Shown here one piece after another: positions 1-8,753 of a stretch of DNA of 64,000 bases. Numbering within the stretch: position 1 is the first letter of the stretch; the number at the start of each line of letters is the position of its first letter. The DNA lies in the NCBI RefSeq assembly GCF_042684645.1, contig NZ_JBHULV010000025.1:1-64000 (forward strand), given 5' to 3'. This DNA comes from Pseudopedobacter alpinus. Lineage in GTDB: Bacteria > Bacteroidota > Bacteroidia > Sphingobacteriales > Sphingobacteriaceae. The position numbers and the translations under genes were made by a program. Below the pieces are notes generated by a model that had not been told where the DNA came from, ran no database searches, and was given only the letters and a program-made list of their open reading frames with translations.

Positions 1-60
1 TATAAATCTAATTAATGCTACTCAAAAAACAATAATCTGACAATAAAAAACCTCTAATAA

Positions 61-504
61 ACTATTGCAATTCCAAACTGGACACCCTCGCAAACCCATA
101 GGACAGAGCTGCTGTTTAAACGATATCCAGATTTACAGAAAGCCTATGAAATTTCCCAGGAGTTGTCGGCAATACTTAGCCATTCAAAAGACAAGCGGAT
201 AGCCTTCAAAAAATTAGCAATATGGTATAATAAGATAGAAAAACTAGGTTATAAATCCTTCAATACCATAGCTAGAACCATTCAGAACAATTATGAAACC
301 ATATTGAACTACTTTGATAACAGAAGCACAAATGCATCTGCAGAATCTTTCAATGCCAAGATAAAAGCTTTCCGGTCGCAGTTCAGAAGGGTGAGAAATG
401 TGAAGTTCTTCCTTTTTAGACTATCCAAAATATATGCCAAATCCCTCTCTCCAACTTTTACGCTTGATCCTACAATTCCAATTGATCAGGCAAAAGAATC
501 TTAA
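61..504 (+). pseudogene. ISL3-type transposase, C-terminal fragment
   Basis: An open frame of about 147 codons runs from just after a TAA at 58-60 to a TAA at 502-504. It begins abruptly without a good start codon. The translation contains the block RSTNASAESFNAKIKAFRSQ, followed by a segment rich in F, R and K, which is typical of the C-terminal end of ISL3-family DDE transposases. A full transposase of this family is 400 or more residues, so only about the last third is present. The sequence left of position 61 is unrelated AT-rich DNA, so the break is inside the window and this is a dead remnant rather than an element cut by the window edge. No terminal inverted repeat was recognised. Confidence 0.75.
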
Positions 505-538
505 AAAAAATCCTGATTACCGGCCGATAATCAGGATT
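503..538 (-). terminator. Intrinsic terminator of the tRNA-Cys/small protein unit
   Basis: A perfect 11-bp stem (509-519 with 528-538) with an 8-nt loop is followed, reading the minus strand, by a run of eight T (plus-strand A at 503-510, part of it in the stem). It lies 19 nt downstream of the minus-strand small gene ending at 558. It also touches the 3' end of the transposase remnant, but the T-run is on the minus-strand side only. Confidence 0.7.
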
Positions 539-557
539 AATACGATGGAATGGGAAC

Positions 558-722
558 TTATAATGAAGCTAATACTGCATCATTTTTAACCACTTGACTG
601 TGTTTTGGTTCTTTTGAACGGCTACCATTTTCAACGTTGGTAGCATTTTTTAGGAACTGAACTTCCATGCGAGAGGTTGTTTTGTTTCTTCTATCTTTTC
701 TTTTTAAACGCGTTACTGCCAT
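558..722 (-). CDS. 54-residue basic small protein, unknown function
   Basis: An ATG at 722 opens a 54-codon frame ending in TAA at 558-560. The product starts MAVTRLKRKDRRNKTTSR, so the first 18 residues carry eight K/R residues. The remainder is polar and ends in a short hydrophobic tail (AVLASL). There is no signal peptide or membrane segment. Context supports a real gene: it begins 29 nt after tRNA-Cys on the same strand, the pair has a consensus promoter upstream (840-869), and an intrinsic terminator follows 19 nt after the stop. The basic N-terminus could bind RNA or the ribosome, but that is inference only. I do not recognise a named family. Confidence 0.65.
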   Translation of the reverse strand: MAVTRLKRKDRRNKTTSRMEVQFLKNATNVENGSRSKEPKHSQVVKNDAVLASL

Positions 723-751
723 GACTTTTATTTTAATTAAAATTTTAAATG

Positions 752-822
752 AGGTCGAGAGCGGATTCGAACCGCTGTAGAAGGTTTTGCAGACCTCTGC
801 CTAGCCACTCGGCCACTCGACC
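752..822 (-). tRNA. tRNA-Cys (GCA)
   Basis: On the minus strand the 7-bp acceptor GGTCGAG pairs with CTCGACC. The T arm GCGGTTCGAATCCGC is intact and the anticodon loop reads GCA. The discriminator base is U, the usual identity base for tRNA-Cys. CCA is not encoded. It is transcribed ahead of the small protein gene at 558-722. Confidence 0.95.
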
Positions 823-839
823 TTTTCTTTTAAGGAACG

Positions 840-869
840 CAAAAATAGTAAAATTTTAATACAATTCAA
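840..869 (-). promoter_or_regulatory. Bacteroidota-type promoter for tRNA-Cys
   Basis: Reading the minus strand, TTG (867-869) is followed after 19 nt by TATTTTTG (840-847), matching the TTTG/TAnnTTTG consensus and spacing of Bacteroidota housekeeping promoters. The tRNA 5' end is 17 nt further on. Confidence 0.65.
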
Positions 870-870
870 C

Positions 871-1617
871 TTATTTTAGTTTATTTCTACTCATTTCTGC
901 ACAGCAAATTGCTGCGGCAATTCCAACATTTAAAGATTCGGTGTTTTTACCACCTGGTATTGTTATTTTATGACTTATTAAGTCTATAATTTCTGGAGAT
1001 ATGCCTTTGCCTTCACTACCTAAAATTAAAAAACCAGCACTTTCCCAATTTTGGTTAAAAATATTTTCTCCATTTAATAAAGTACCATATTTAGGTAAAT
1101 TACTGCTTTTTAATAAAGTTTCTATGTTTTGATAGCTTACTTTAACTCTTGTTAAAGAACCCATTGTAGCTTGTATAACTTTTGGGTTGTAAACTTCAAC
1201 GCAATCTTCGGAGCAAATTATTTGGTTAAAACCGAACCAATCAGCAGTGCGTATTATGGTTCCTAAATTACCGGGGTCTTGTACACCGTCTAAAACTATT
1301 ATTTGTTCCTTAATTTGCGATTCAATAATAGTAGTGTTTTCTGGGATTTTAATAACAGCTAAAATTCCTTGCGGAGCTTGTAAAGCGCTTATTTTTTCTA
1401 ATTCATTTATACTAACTTCGCAGATATTTTGTTTGTTAGATAAATTATCCATTTTTGATAAAATATCTGAAGTGTAATAAATTGATTTTACATGATAATC
1501 AGAGTTTAAAAACTCTGAAATTGCTTTATAACCTTCAACAATAAAAAGCTGATGTTCTTTTCGGTATTTTTTTTGATGAAGAGATTTGATTAAACTTATT
1601 TGAGATTTTGACAGCAT
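871..1617 (-). CDS. TrmH/SpoU-family RNA 2'-O-methyltransferase
   Basis: A 248-residue SAM-dependent methyltransferase of the SPOUT class, which methylates ribose 2'-OH groups in rRNA or tRNA. Residues 1-90 form the substrate-binding N-domain (SpoU_sub_bind type). The SPOUT catalytic domain follows with motif 1 DPGNLGTIIRTADWFG (114-129; the R and N are the usual catalytic/SAM residues), motif 2 LGSEGKG (199-205) and motif 3 IPGGKNTESLNVGIAAAI (about 220-237) that forms the trefoil knot. The organisation resembles RlmB or TsnR-like enzymes, but the exact target nucleotide cannot be told from sequence. Its ATG overlaps by 10 nt the start of the divergent outer membrane protein gene. Confidence 0.9.
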   Translation of the reverse strand: MLSKSQISLIKSLHQKKYRKEHQLFIVEGYKAISEFLNSDYHVKSIYYTSDILSKMDNLSNKQNICEVSINELEKISALQAPQGILAVIKIPENTTIIESQIKEQIIVLDGVQDPGNLGTIIRTADWFGFNQIICSEDCVEVYNPKVIQATMGSLTRVKVSYQNIETLLKSSNLPKYGTLLNGENIFNQNWESAGFLILGSEGKGISPEIIDLISHKITIPGGKNTESLNVGIAAAICCAEMSRNKLK

Positions 1618-3944
1618 ATAAATTTTACCTTTTTACAATAATAGTCTTTTTTGTTTTTATCGCCTTTGGCTGTAGGTCAACTAAGCGTTTGGCAAAAAAC
1701 GAATCTTTAGTTACAAAACTAACAATTAAGGGAATTGATAAAGAATTTTCTGTGAGAGCTGCTGATTATGTGGCTCTAGATATCCGGCCAAATTCGCCCT
1801 TTAATTTATTTATTTATAATACATTTAGTAGAAAGGGTAAATTAAAACTAGGGGAGGCTCCACATTTATTAGATAGTGCTTTGGTAGAAGTTTCTAGAAA
1901 CCAAATAGAGAAATTTTTAAACATTAAAGGTTTTTTAAATGCCAAAGTAACAGATAGTATAAGTATTGAAAATAAAAGAGTAAGCATTTTTTATACTGCG
2001 ATACAAGGCACAGAATTTAAATTCAGAAATTTAGAGTTTAATATTCCTGATACTAGCGTAAAAGCAATTTATCTGGCAAAAAAAGATTTATTTACTCGTA
2101 TTAAAGCTGGAAAAAGATATGATTCTGATAGTTTGGCTTATGAAAGAGAGCAAATTTATTTGTTAATGAAACAAAATGGCTATTACGATTTTTTGCGTCA
2201 ATACGTTAGGCCTACTGTGGATACAAATTTCAATAGCGGAGTTGCAGACGTTAATTTAGCAATTCTTAATCCGCAAGGAAAAGATTATCATCAAAAATTC
2301 ACTTTAGGAAATACTTATTTAAGAATACAACCAAGTAGCGGTATTATTGAAAAAGGGATGAGCAGAGATACAGTTGTTATTGATTCACAATACAGATTTT
2401 ATGATTATTCAAAGTTTTTTAAACCCAAAAAGTTAGTTGACTACATTTATCTTAAAAAAGACGAATTATATAATATACAAAACTCCGAATTAACTACTCA
2501 ACGATTTTTTGATTTGAATGCTTTTAGAAGTGTGAGTGTGGATTTTGCAAAAAGTAAAGATTCTAGCAAGAATGAATTGGTAGGTTTAATAGATATTATT
2601 CCATTAAAGAAGAAATCGAATAGATTTGATGGCGAGTATACTTTTAACACTAGTATAACTGGTTTAAATTTAGGTGTTACCTATCAAAATAGAAATATTT
2701 TTGGAGGTGCAGAGATTTTTGAGGTTAAATTGAGAGGCGGTTTACAATTTGATAAAAATATAAGTGGAGGTTTAACGAATAGGATTTTAAGTAGGGATTA
2801 TCAGATAGGTGTAAGTTTAAGTTTTCCTCGTTTAATTACCCCATTTAATATTGAATCTTTTGGAAGAAATGGTGTTCCGCATACACGTATAGGTACAACT
2901 TATCAAACTTATAAACTTACAGATAGTTATTTAAGAAAAAGCTTAGGTGTTAATCTAACTTATGATTGGGTAGAAAGCAAGTATAAATTACATTCATTTA
3001 CACCTATAAATATTCAATATTCAAATGCTCAAATTAATGACGCATTATCTCAACAGCTAATCAGTCAAGGAAATGCATTCTTTTTGTCGACATTGCGTTC
3101 CCAATTAATATCAAGTAGTTATTACACATATACTCGTAATCTGGCAAAACTAACAACCTTTAATAATTTTACATTTTTCTCTTCAACTGTTGAAATTGGT
3201 GGGAACACATCAGCTTTAGCGGCTAAATTATTCAATAATAGTAATAATGAGGATCAGAAGTTACTGTTTGGTGTACCTTATTATCAATTTACAAAAATAG
3301 AGACAGATATAAGGTTTTATAAATTTTTAGGTGGCGAAAGGCAGTTGGTATTAAGAGTAAATCCGGGGATTGGTTACTCTTACGGAAACATAAAATCCTT
3401 ACCATTTGATAAACGTTTTTTTGCAGGTGGTTCTACTGGTTTAAGAGCGTGGCAGGCAAGAACCGTTGGACCAGGAAATTATAATAGAGCTTCTTTAGCG
3501 TCAGACTCGGCAAGGTTCAATTTAAGAAATTTAGATCAGCTTGGAGATATTAAGTTTGAAGGTAATATAGAATATCGTTTTAAGCTTGTTGATAATTTTA
3601 TAGGTTCCAAAGTAAAAGGGGCAACTTTTATAGATTTTGGTAATGTATGGCAATTAAGGGATAATGCTTTAGAGGGTGGACAAATAAAACTAAATAAATT
3701 GTTTAATCAAACTGCAATTGGAGTTGGTTTTGGTTTAAGATTTGATGTTTCTTTCTTTGTTTTTAGGTTAGATGCAGGTTTTAAATTTAAAGACCCTCAA
3801 TTTATTGGAGAAGATCAATATGTTTACAAATTGTGGTTTGATAGAGAAGCTAAAAATACATTTAAAGCAAATTATGGAATTTCTAACTCACCTGATAGAT
3901 ATTCACTCTCGCAAATACAATTTGGAATAGGTATGCCTTTTTAA
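1608..3944 (+). CDS. BamA/TamA-like Omp85 outer membrane protein (lipoprotein-type N-terminus)
   Basis: A 778-residue protein with a hydrophobic N-terminus ending in a lipobox-like FIAFGC, so the mature protein may be lipid-anchored. The region to about residue 350 has POTRA-like alternating segments. The rest is a C-terminal 16-strand type barrel with the Omp85 signature region (RFFAGGSTGLRAWQARTVGPGNY, split here as FFAGGSTGLRAW plus ARTVGPG near residue 605-625) and a terminal aromatic residue (PF). Such proteins assemble or translocate outer membrane proteins. No ATG lies upstream of the domain in frame; the start used is TTG at 1608, inside the first codons of the divergent methyltransferase, so its promoter must lie within that gene. 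Target substrates are unknown. Confidence 0.85.
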   Translation: MTAYKFYLFTIIVFFVFIAFGCRSTKRLAKNESLVTKLTIKGIDKEFSVRAADYVALDIRPNSPFNLFIYNTFSRKGKLKLGEAPHLLDSALVEVSRNQIEKFLNIKGFLNAKVTDSISIENKRVSIFYTAIQGTEFKFRNLEFNIPDTSVKAIYLAKKDLFTRIKAGKRYDSDSLAYEREQIYLLMKQNGYYDFLRQYVRPTVDTNFNSGVADVNLAILNPQGKDYHQKFTLGNTYLRIQPSSGIIEKGMSRDTVVIDSQYRFYDYSKFFKPKKLVDYIYLKKDELYNIQNSELTTQRFFDLNAFRSVSVDFAKSKDSSKNELVGLIDIIPLKKKSNRFDGEYTFNTSITGLNLGVTYQNRNIFGGAEIFEVKLRGGLQFDKNISGGLTNRILSRDYQIGVSLSFPRLITPFNIESFGRNGVPHTRIGTTYQTYKLTDSYLRKSLGVNLTYDWVESKYKLHSFTPINIQYSNAQINDALSQQLISQGNAFFLSTLRSQLISSSYYTYTRNLAKLTTFNNFTFFSSTVEIGGNTSALAAKLFNNSNNEDQKLLFGVPYYQFTKIETDIRFYKFLGGERQLVLRVNPGIGYSYGNIKSLPFDKRFFAGGSTGLRAWQARTVGPGNYNRASLASDSARFNLRNLDQLGDIKFEGNIEYRFKLVDNFIGSKVKGATFIDFGNVWQLRDNALEGGQIKLNKLFNQTAIGVGFGLRFDVSFFVFRLDAGFKFKDPQFIGEDQYVYKLWFDREAKNTFKANYGISNSPDRYSLSQIQFGIGMPF

Positions 3945-4034
3945 TTGATGTATTTCTGTGAAATTTAATTCGCTTTAAAACGCTAACTATAGGAGCAAAA
4001 ATTAATGGTTCACATAATTTTTAGTTTTAAAAAA

Positions 4035-4577
4035 TCAAATCAAATTTTTTATACCATCAATTATTGATTCAAAAAAAGTGGGGATGGATAAACCTTTGCT
4101 GTAATAGAAATAGAAAATAATTGATAAAATAAAGATTACTATACCTATCATTTTCCTGAACATATAGCCTATTAAAACTAAACCTAATGGTATTGCTAAA
4201 AGAATATACCAACTAATTTTAATTGGGTTTAAATTGGTGTCCTTTTTATAAACAAAGTATAAATTTGAAGGGCTTTTGCCATCATTTAAATGTTTAATAA
4301 AAATAAAAGCAGATTTTTCTATTTGTAATTCACAAACTGCCACGCCAACATTAAAATTTAATTCTTGTTTAAAACCATTTACAGAAAAATTATAAACTCC
4401 GTTTATGTTTTCTATTGGATTATCTAAAGAGTCTGTTGCTATAATTGCTAGCTTTTGCCCTTTTAGTAAATTTTCTTTAACTACAAAAGAATTTATGGTT
4501 TGATTAGCGAAAGCGTACGCAAAATTAAAGCATAAAAACATTGAAAATAGTAAAAGCTTTCTTGTTATTCGTATCAT
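4035..4577 (-). CDS. Small membrane protein with signal peptide, unknown function
   Basis: A 180-residue protein with a cleavable-looking signal peptide (residues 1-24, ending AFA), a soluble domain of about 90 residues that resembles a carboxypeptidase-regulatory/Ig-like beta fold in its pattern (VNGFKQELNFNVG), then two adjacent membrane helices near 117-135 and 141-158. Its start codon overlaps the stop of the upstream patatin gene by 4 nt (ATGA), so the two are probably translationally coupled. I do not recognise the family. A role alongside the patatin-type outer membrane enzyme is inference from the coupling. Confidence 0.65.
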   Translation of the reverse strand: MIRITRKLLLFSMFLCFNFAYAFANQTINSFVVKENLLKGQKLAIIATDSLDNPIENINGVYNFSVNGFKQELNFNVGVAVCELQIEKSAFIFIKHLNDGKSPSNLYFVYKKDTNLNPIKISWYILLAIPLGLVLIGYMFRKMIGIVIFILSIIFYFYYSKGLSIPTFFESIIDGIKNLI

Positions 4578-6889
4578 AAATCAATTGCTCTTTTTTTGTA
4601 CATTAAAAAGCCAATATGGAAAAACACTCCAAATCTTTTGGCTCTATCATCGTAATAATTAAAATTTAAACTAATTGGCCCAATAGGGCTATGGTAAACG
4701 GCATTTCCGTTAAAAATAAACCTTTGTTCCGAAAAAGAATCTCTAAATATACTTTGTTGGCTACCAACTCTAATTACTTCTTTGTAGGGTTGAAAAATAT
4801 AACCCTCTAATCTAAAATCTAAATTCTTTCTAAAATTAAACACATTTTTAAATCCTAAAGCTAAATATTTATCTGCTCTAAGGTTTTCTAAGAAAATTGT
4901 TTTAGAATCTTGCAAAGGATAAAATGCGGGTGTATGAATTAGGTTACTTTTGTAATTTGCAAAATTTGAGCGGTTGCTGTAAACTGCTTCAACAGTGTAT
5001 CCAAAATTATATTTTTCTTTTACTGGATAATATTTTTCTGAACTTATTTTAAATTTATACCATCGTCTAAATATATCTAAAGAAGTAAGATTAGCATAAT
5101 TAGGGTCATTTCTTAAAATATTACCAGGTTCATAATTTTCATAACCTTCAAAATAGGTTAACCCAACAGTAAAAGCATTTCCTTTAGATGGATATTGTTT
5201 ACGGTTTAGGTTATTACGTTCATAATTTATACCACTAACAAAGCCTTTAAAATCTGTTTCATCTAAAATGTCACCAGATGAAAAATTATCAGTAGGGCTA
5301 TATTTGTTAATGGTGCCAAAATAGCCTAAAAAGATTTCTGTTTTAGCATTTATACCACTTGATATCCCCAACTTTTGCACTATTCTGTTGTCAGACTGCT
5401 CTAAGAAAGTAGGATTGTTGTTTTCTAAAAACAATTGCCCCGATTCAAAATAATTCCAGTAATTGTAGGTAAAAGAAGTTTCTAAAAACAAAGGAGTTTT
5501 TTTTGGTAAATCCATTCTAAATGCTGTTTGTACAGATTCGTGGAAACGACCAGTATAAAAATTGGCATTTAATGTATAAGAGTTTTTTCTTAAGTAATTA
5601 TATTGTAAACCAATAAATGCATTACCAACTGGACGGCTGGTTATACTGCCTCCAAAATCTAACTTAAAGTTTCTTTCTGGTTGTACAATTAGCTCAAATT
5701 CATAAATGTTTTCTGCGGGTAAGTAGTTTATTTTAGGGTAAACTGTTTCAAAATTATCATCACCTAATAATTTGTAGTAACCATTTTTAATATCTTTAAG
5801 GTTTAAATGTTTGTTTAAATTTTTAAAAACGTTTTGTATATAAATTCTTTTTTTACTGTTTACCCCGGTTATTTTAATGTTTTTAAAAGTGAGGTAAGGA
5901 TTTTTATCAATAAATATTTTTCTTTTATTTTTAACAGTTTCTAAAGAGACATTTTTTTTTATTTTAATTTTAATTTGCCCTATTTCAGCAATTGTTGCAT
6001 CATATCCTTTTTTAATTAATTCCTCAACGGGTGAAAAATTAGTAACTGTGTAATTAGCTAAATCTGGTTCTATATATATACCGTTTTCTCCTAATTCAGT
6101 TGAATCTGTTTTGCTTAAAAAAAGATAGATTAATAATTTATTCATTAATTTTTCATCAATATCTTTTGGATAAGTATTAAAGTTTTTTGAAGATACATTT
6201 GAACCAATAATTATATCGGGATTAAACTCGCTCTTCATTACATCAACAGGGAAGTTATCATACAAACCACCATCAAATACATATTTGCCATCTACTTTAA
6301 TAGGTCTGTAAACTAGTGGAACTGTAAATGTGCCTCTAACAGCCTCTACTAAAGAACCACTTTTCATCGGAATCATTTTTTGAGACAATACATCAGAAAC
6401 AATGCAACGATAAGGAACAAAAAGATTATCAAAATTACCTTTTGCATTTGCAGATGCTTGACCCAATAACTCAATTAAAGCAAAATTTAATGGAATATCA
6501 TTTATCAAATTAGACCTGAATTTGAAGTTAAACCCTGTGTCTATTTGTAGTTTTGCAGATATAAATGAAGGGTTTTTATCTTTTTTTTGAAAGAAGAAAC
6601 TGTAATCACTATCGTATTTACCGCTCACCCAGTCTTGAAAATCAGAACTTAAGGCCACATATTCAATTTCATTTGGCGAGTAACCAGCCGCATACATTGC
6701 GCCAACAACGCCACCCATTGATGTTCCAGTAATGTAATCTATCGGGATATTGTTTTCTTCTAAGGCTTTTAAAACACCAATATGTGCCAAGCCTTTTGCA
6801 CCACCACCACTTAAAACTACTCCAACTTTTTGCCCGTAAATAGTTTGAGAAAGAAAAAAAAGTATAAATAAGAGATGGAGCTTTTTCAA
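4574..6889 (-). CDS. Patatin-like phospholipase fused to an Omp85 barrel (PlpD-like, type Vd)
   Basis: A 771-residue fusion. Residues 1-20 are a signal peptide. A patatin domain follows, with the oxyanion-hole motif SGGGAKGLAHIG (27-38), the nucleophile elbow GTSMGG (S57) and the catalytic Asp in DGG (D206), so all catalytic residues are present. A single POTRA-like segment lies near 330-410, and residues from about 410 form a 16-strand Omp85/FpvA-type barrel. This is the architecture of PlpD, a type Vd autotransporter that displays or secretes a phospholipase A1-type enzyme. Many Bacteroidota proteins of this layout stay attached, so surface or periplasmic location is uncertain. The downstream gene overlaps by 4 nt. 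Confidence 0.9.
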   Translation of the reverse strand: MKKLHLLFILFFLSQTIYGQKVGVVLSGGGAKGLAHIGVLKALEENNIPIDYITGTSMGGVVGAMYAAGYSPNEIEYVALSSDFQDWVSGKYDSDYSFFFQKKDKNPSFISAKLQIDTGFNFKFRSNLINDIPLNFALIELLGQASANAKGNFDNLFVPYRCIVSDVLSQKMIPMKSGSLVEAVRGTFTVPLVYRPIKVDGKYVFDGGLYDNFPVDVMKSEFNPDIIIGSNVSSKNFNTYPKDIDEKLMNKLLIYLFLSKTDSTELGENGIYIEPDLANYTVTNFSPVEELIKKGYDATIAEIGQIKIKIKKNVSLETVKNKRKIFIDKNPYLTFKNIKITGVNSKKRIYIQNVFKNLNKHLNLKDIKNGYYKLLGDDNFETVYPKINYLPAENIYEFELIVQPERNFKLDFGGSITSRPVGNAFIGLQYNYLRKNSYTLNANFYTGRFHESVQTAFRMDLPKKTPLFLETSFTYNYWNYFESGQLFLENNNPTFLEQSDNRIVQKLGISSGINAKTEIFLGYFGTINKYSPTDNFSSGDILDETDFKGFVSGINYERNNLNRKQYPSKGNAFTVGLTYFEGYENYEPGNILRNDPNYANLTSLDIFRRWYKFKISSEKYYPVKEKYNFGYTVEAVYSNRSNFANYKSNLIHTPAFYPLQDSKTIFLENLRADKYLALGFKNVFNFRKNLDFRLEGYIFQPYKEVIRVGSQQSIFRDSFSEQRFIFNGNAVYHSPIGPISLNFNYYDDRAKRFGVFFHIGFLMYKKRAIDL

Positions 6890-6925
6890 ACTTTAAAATG
6901 GAATTTAATGTGTTAGAAATTAAAG

Positions 6926-6933
6926 CAAATTTA
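6926..6933 (-). promoter_or_regulatory. TAnnTTTG -7 box upstream of the patatin gene
   Basis: The minus strand reads TAAATTTG 36 nt upstream of the ATG at 6889, matching the Bacteroidota -7 consensus. No clear TTTG at the -33 distance was assigned. Confidence 0.45.
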
Positions 6934-7032
6934 GTATAATTACATTTAATAGCTTTATTTGAAGCTGTTTTACTTTTAAGATTATTTATGAAAATACGTA
7001 AAAACACGTATAGCTATCTTTAAGTTGATTAT

Positions 7033-7040
7033 TAATTTTG
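7033..7040 (+). promoter_or_regulatory. TAnnTTTG -7 box for the 7062 gene
   Basis: TAATTTTG ends 21 nt before the ATG at 7062. This overlaps the alternative TTG start at 7038, which supports the downstream ATG as the true start. Confidence 0.45.
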
Positions 7041-7061
7041 GTTAAACTAAAAATTACAAAT

Positions 7062-7526
7062 ATGAAAACTTTACTAACCACCATTTTTTTTGTGTTAATA
7101 GTATCTTATGCTGCTAACAGCCAAACTAAGTATTATTATACTACAGTTTCAAGTCCGGATAAAACAACAGATTATTTGTTTGGCTTTTACCCGTCAACAT
7201 TAACTTACACAGAATCGGCAAGTGTGAAACCTTATACATCCATAAAAGCAGTTTTATTGAATCAAAAAGGAGCAAACCCGTTTAAATCTAATAACGATAA
7301 AATTATGATTTTATTAAAATCAGGTAAAATGATACGGAATTATACAACGCAAGCTAAAGAAGGTGATTATGCTGTTGAATACACCACCCAGCCAGGAGAA
7401 AATCATACTCAGTATTATTGTTTTAATGGTAAAGTTGAAGCTAATGATATTGATAGGGTTTGGTATATTTTGAGTGATACTCAAATTTTTGAATTACTTA
7501 CTGCAGAAACAAAATCAAAAGAATAA
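7062..7526 (+). CDS. Secreted protein of unknown function, 154 residues
   Basis: I use the ATG at 7062 rather than a TTG 24 nt upstream, because a standard signal peptide begins there (MKTLLTTIFFVLIVSYAANS, cleavage after NSQ) and because a promoter box overlaps the TTG. The mature part is about 130 residues, rich in Y and T, with no recognised motif. It is not a lipoprotein (no Cys after the signal). It converges with the dehydrogenase gene at 7567-8544. No family recognised. Confidence 0.6.
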   Translation: MKTLLTTIFFVLIVSYAANSQTKYYYTTVSSPDKTTDYLFGFYPSTLTYTESASVKPYTSIKAVLLNQKGANPFKSNNDKIMILLKSGKMIRNYTTQAKEGDYAVEYTTQPGENHTQYYCFNGKVEANDIDRVWYILSDTQIFELLTAETKSKE

Positions 7527-7566
7527 ATTCATCAAAAAAGAAAGTCTTAATATTCACTTTTTTTTC

Positions 7567-8544
7567 TTAGAGGGTTTTTAAACTTTCCCACATTGTTTTA
7601 TCAACTGGTATGCCTTCTTTTAAGTTCTCTTTTCTAATTTTTAGCGTTTGTTCTCCTGGATACCTCACTTCGGTACTTCCTTGCTTGGTATAGGCTAAAA
7701 TTTCATCAGCAATTTGGCTTGCGTTGGAATATAAATCCATGTCTAAACAAATATAAACTTGCGAAATTCCTTTTTCTTGTTTTGATTCTGAAATTGCAGC
7801 AGTAGTTTGCCCTCCACTTAAAATGCTTACTAAAATATCTAACATCATTGCTAAACCAGAGCCCTTCCACATGCCCATAGGTAGTGGGCGTTTGCTTAAT
7901 CTAATACTTTTTGGGTCTTTAGTTAATTCTCCTTTTTGATTATAGCCTCCTATAAATGGTAATTTCTTGTCTTTAAGTTCATATTCCTCTAATTTACCAT
8001 AAGAAAATTGCGACATGGCCATGTCTAAAATAATGTGTCCGTTTTTATTAGGCACAGCAATAATTAACGGATTATTACCAATTAAAGCCTCTGAAGAGCC
8101 CCATGGCGGCATTATGCCAATGGTATTTGTGAAATTAATTCCAATGCAATTTGCTTCTGCAGCTTGCCAACCGTAAGCGCCGCCACGCATCCAATGATTG
8201 GTGTTTTTTAAAGCAACACAAGCCATACCATGTTGTTTGGCCAATGTAATTGCTCTTTGCATACAAAATTTAGCATTTAAAACTCCGGGACCTAAATTAC
8301 CATCCCATTGTTCTATTACTCCAAAACTTTTTATCAAGGTAGGTTCTGCTTCAATATTTATATATCCTTTTTTAATGTAATCTACAAATACCGGAAACCT
8401 GTTTAAACCATGAGAGTAAACTCCATCTCTACTGTTGTTAGCGAAAATTTCTGCACATGCTTTGGCTTTGGTTTCTGAGAATCCTAATTTTAATAAAACA
8501 GATTTTAATTCATTAAATAAGGTTTCGTAGCTTACTCTTCTCAT
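7567..8544 (-). CDS. Ldh2/MalDH-family dehydrogenase, YiaK-like (2,3-diketo-L-gulonate reductase type)
   Basis: A 325-residue NAD(P)H-dependent oxidoreductase of the malate/L-lactate dehydrogenase-2 family, not related to classical LDH. Long stretches match what I recall of E. coli YiaK: SGVYSHG-type motif at NSRDGVYSHGLNRFP (about 31-45), NHWMRGGAYGWQAAE (about 116-130), MPPWGSSEALIGNNPL and LPMGMWKGSGLAMMLDIL near residue 225-245. YiaK reduces 2,3-diketo-L-gulonate with NADH in ascorbate/L-gulonate catabolism. The family also includes ureidoglycolate and sulfolactate dehydrogenases, and no sugar catabolic genes lie beside this one, so the in vivo substrate is not certain. Confidence 0.85.
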   Translation of the reverse strand: MRRVSYETLFNELKSVLLKLGFSETKAKACAEIFANNSRDGVYSHGLNRFPVFVDYIKKGYINIEAEPTLIKSFGVIEQWDGNLGPGVLNAKFCMQRAITLAKQHGMACVALKNTNHWMRGGAYGWQAAEANCIGINFTNTIGIMPPWGSSEALIGNNPLIIAVPNKNGHIILDMAMSQFSYGKLEEYELKDKKLPFIGGYNQKGELTKDPKSIRLSKRPLPMGMWKGSGLAMMLDILVSILSGGQTTAAISESKQEKGISQVYICLDMDLYSNASQIADEILAYTKQGSTEVRYPGEQTLKIRKENLKEGIPVDKTMWESLKTL

Positions 8545-8573
8545 TTTATTTTTTTTAAGTTATCAAACTAAAA

Positions 8574-8581
8574 CAAATATA
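8574..8581 (-). promoter_or_regulatory. TAnnTTTG -7 box for the YiaK-like gene
   Basis: The minus strand reads TATATTTG 29 nt upstream of the ATG at 8544, fitting the Bacteroidota -7 consensus. Confidence 0.45.
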
Positions 8582-8753
8582 ATCATTGTTTAACTATTGG
8601 GCATTTTGTAGAGAAACTCCACAACTTACAAATCCAATAGAAATATATAAAAAACTGATTAAAAGTCATTTGTGTTATGTAGGCCAACTTGGCACACTTA
8701 TCCATAATATAGATTCCAGAAAACGATTAATTAACAATTTAAATATTATTATT

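Noticed and set aside
7527..7566. A-rich/T-rich stem between convergent genes as a terminator
   Set aside because: The stem is made only of A-T pairs with mismatches, so I could not separate it from base composition.
8586..8753. 56-residue extension of the PepSY-like protein
   Set aside because: The signal peptide starts at 8754 and the extension has no coding pattern.
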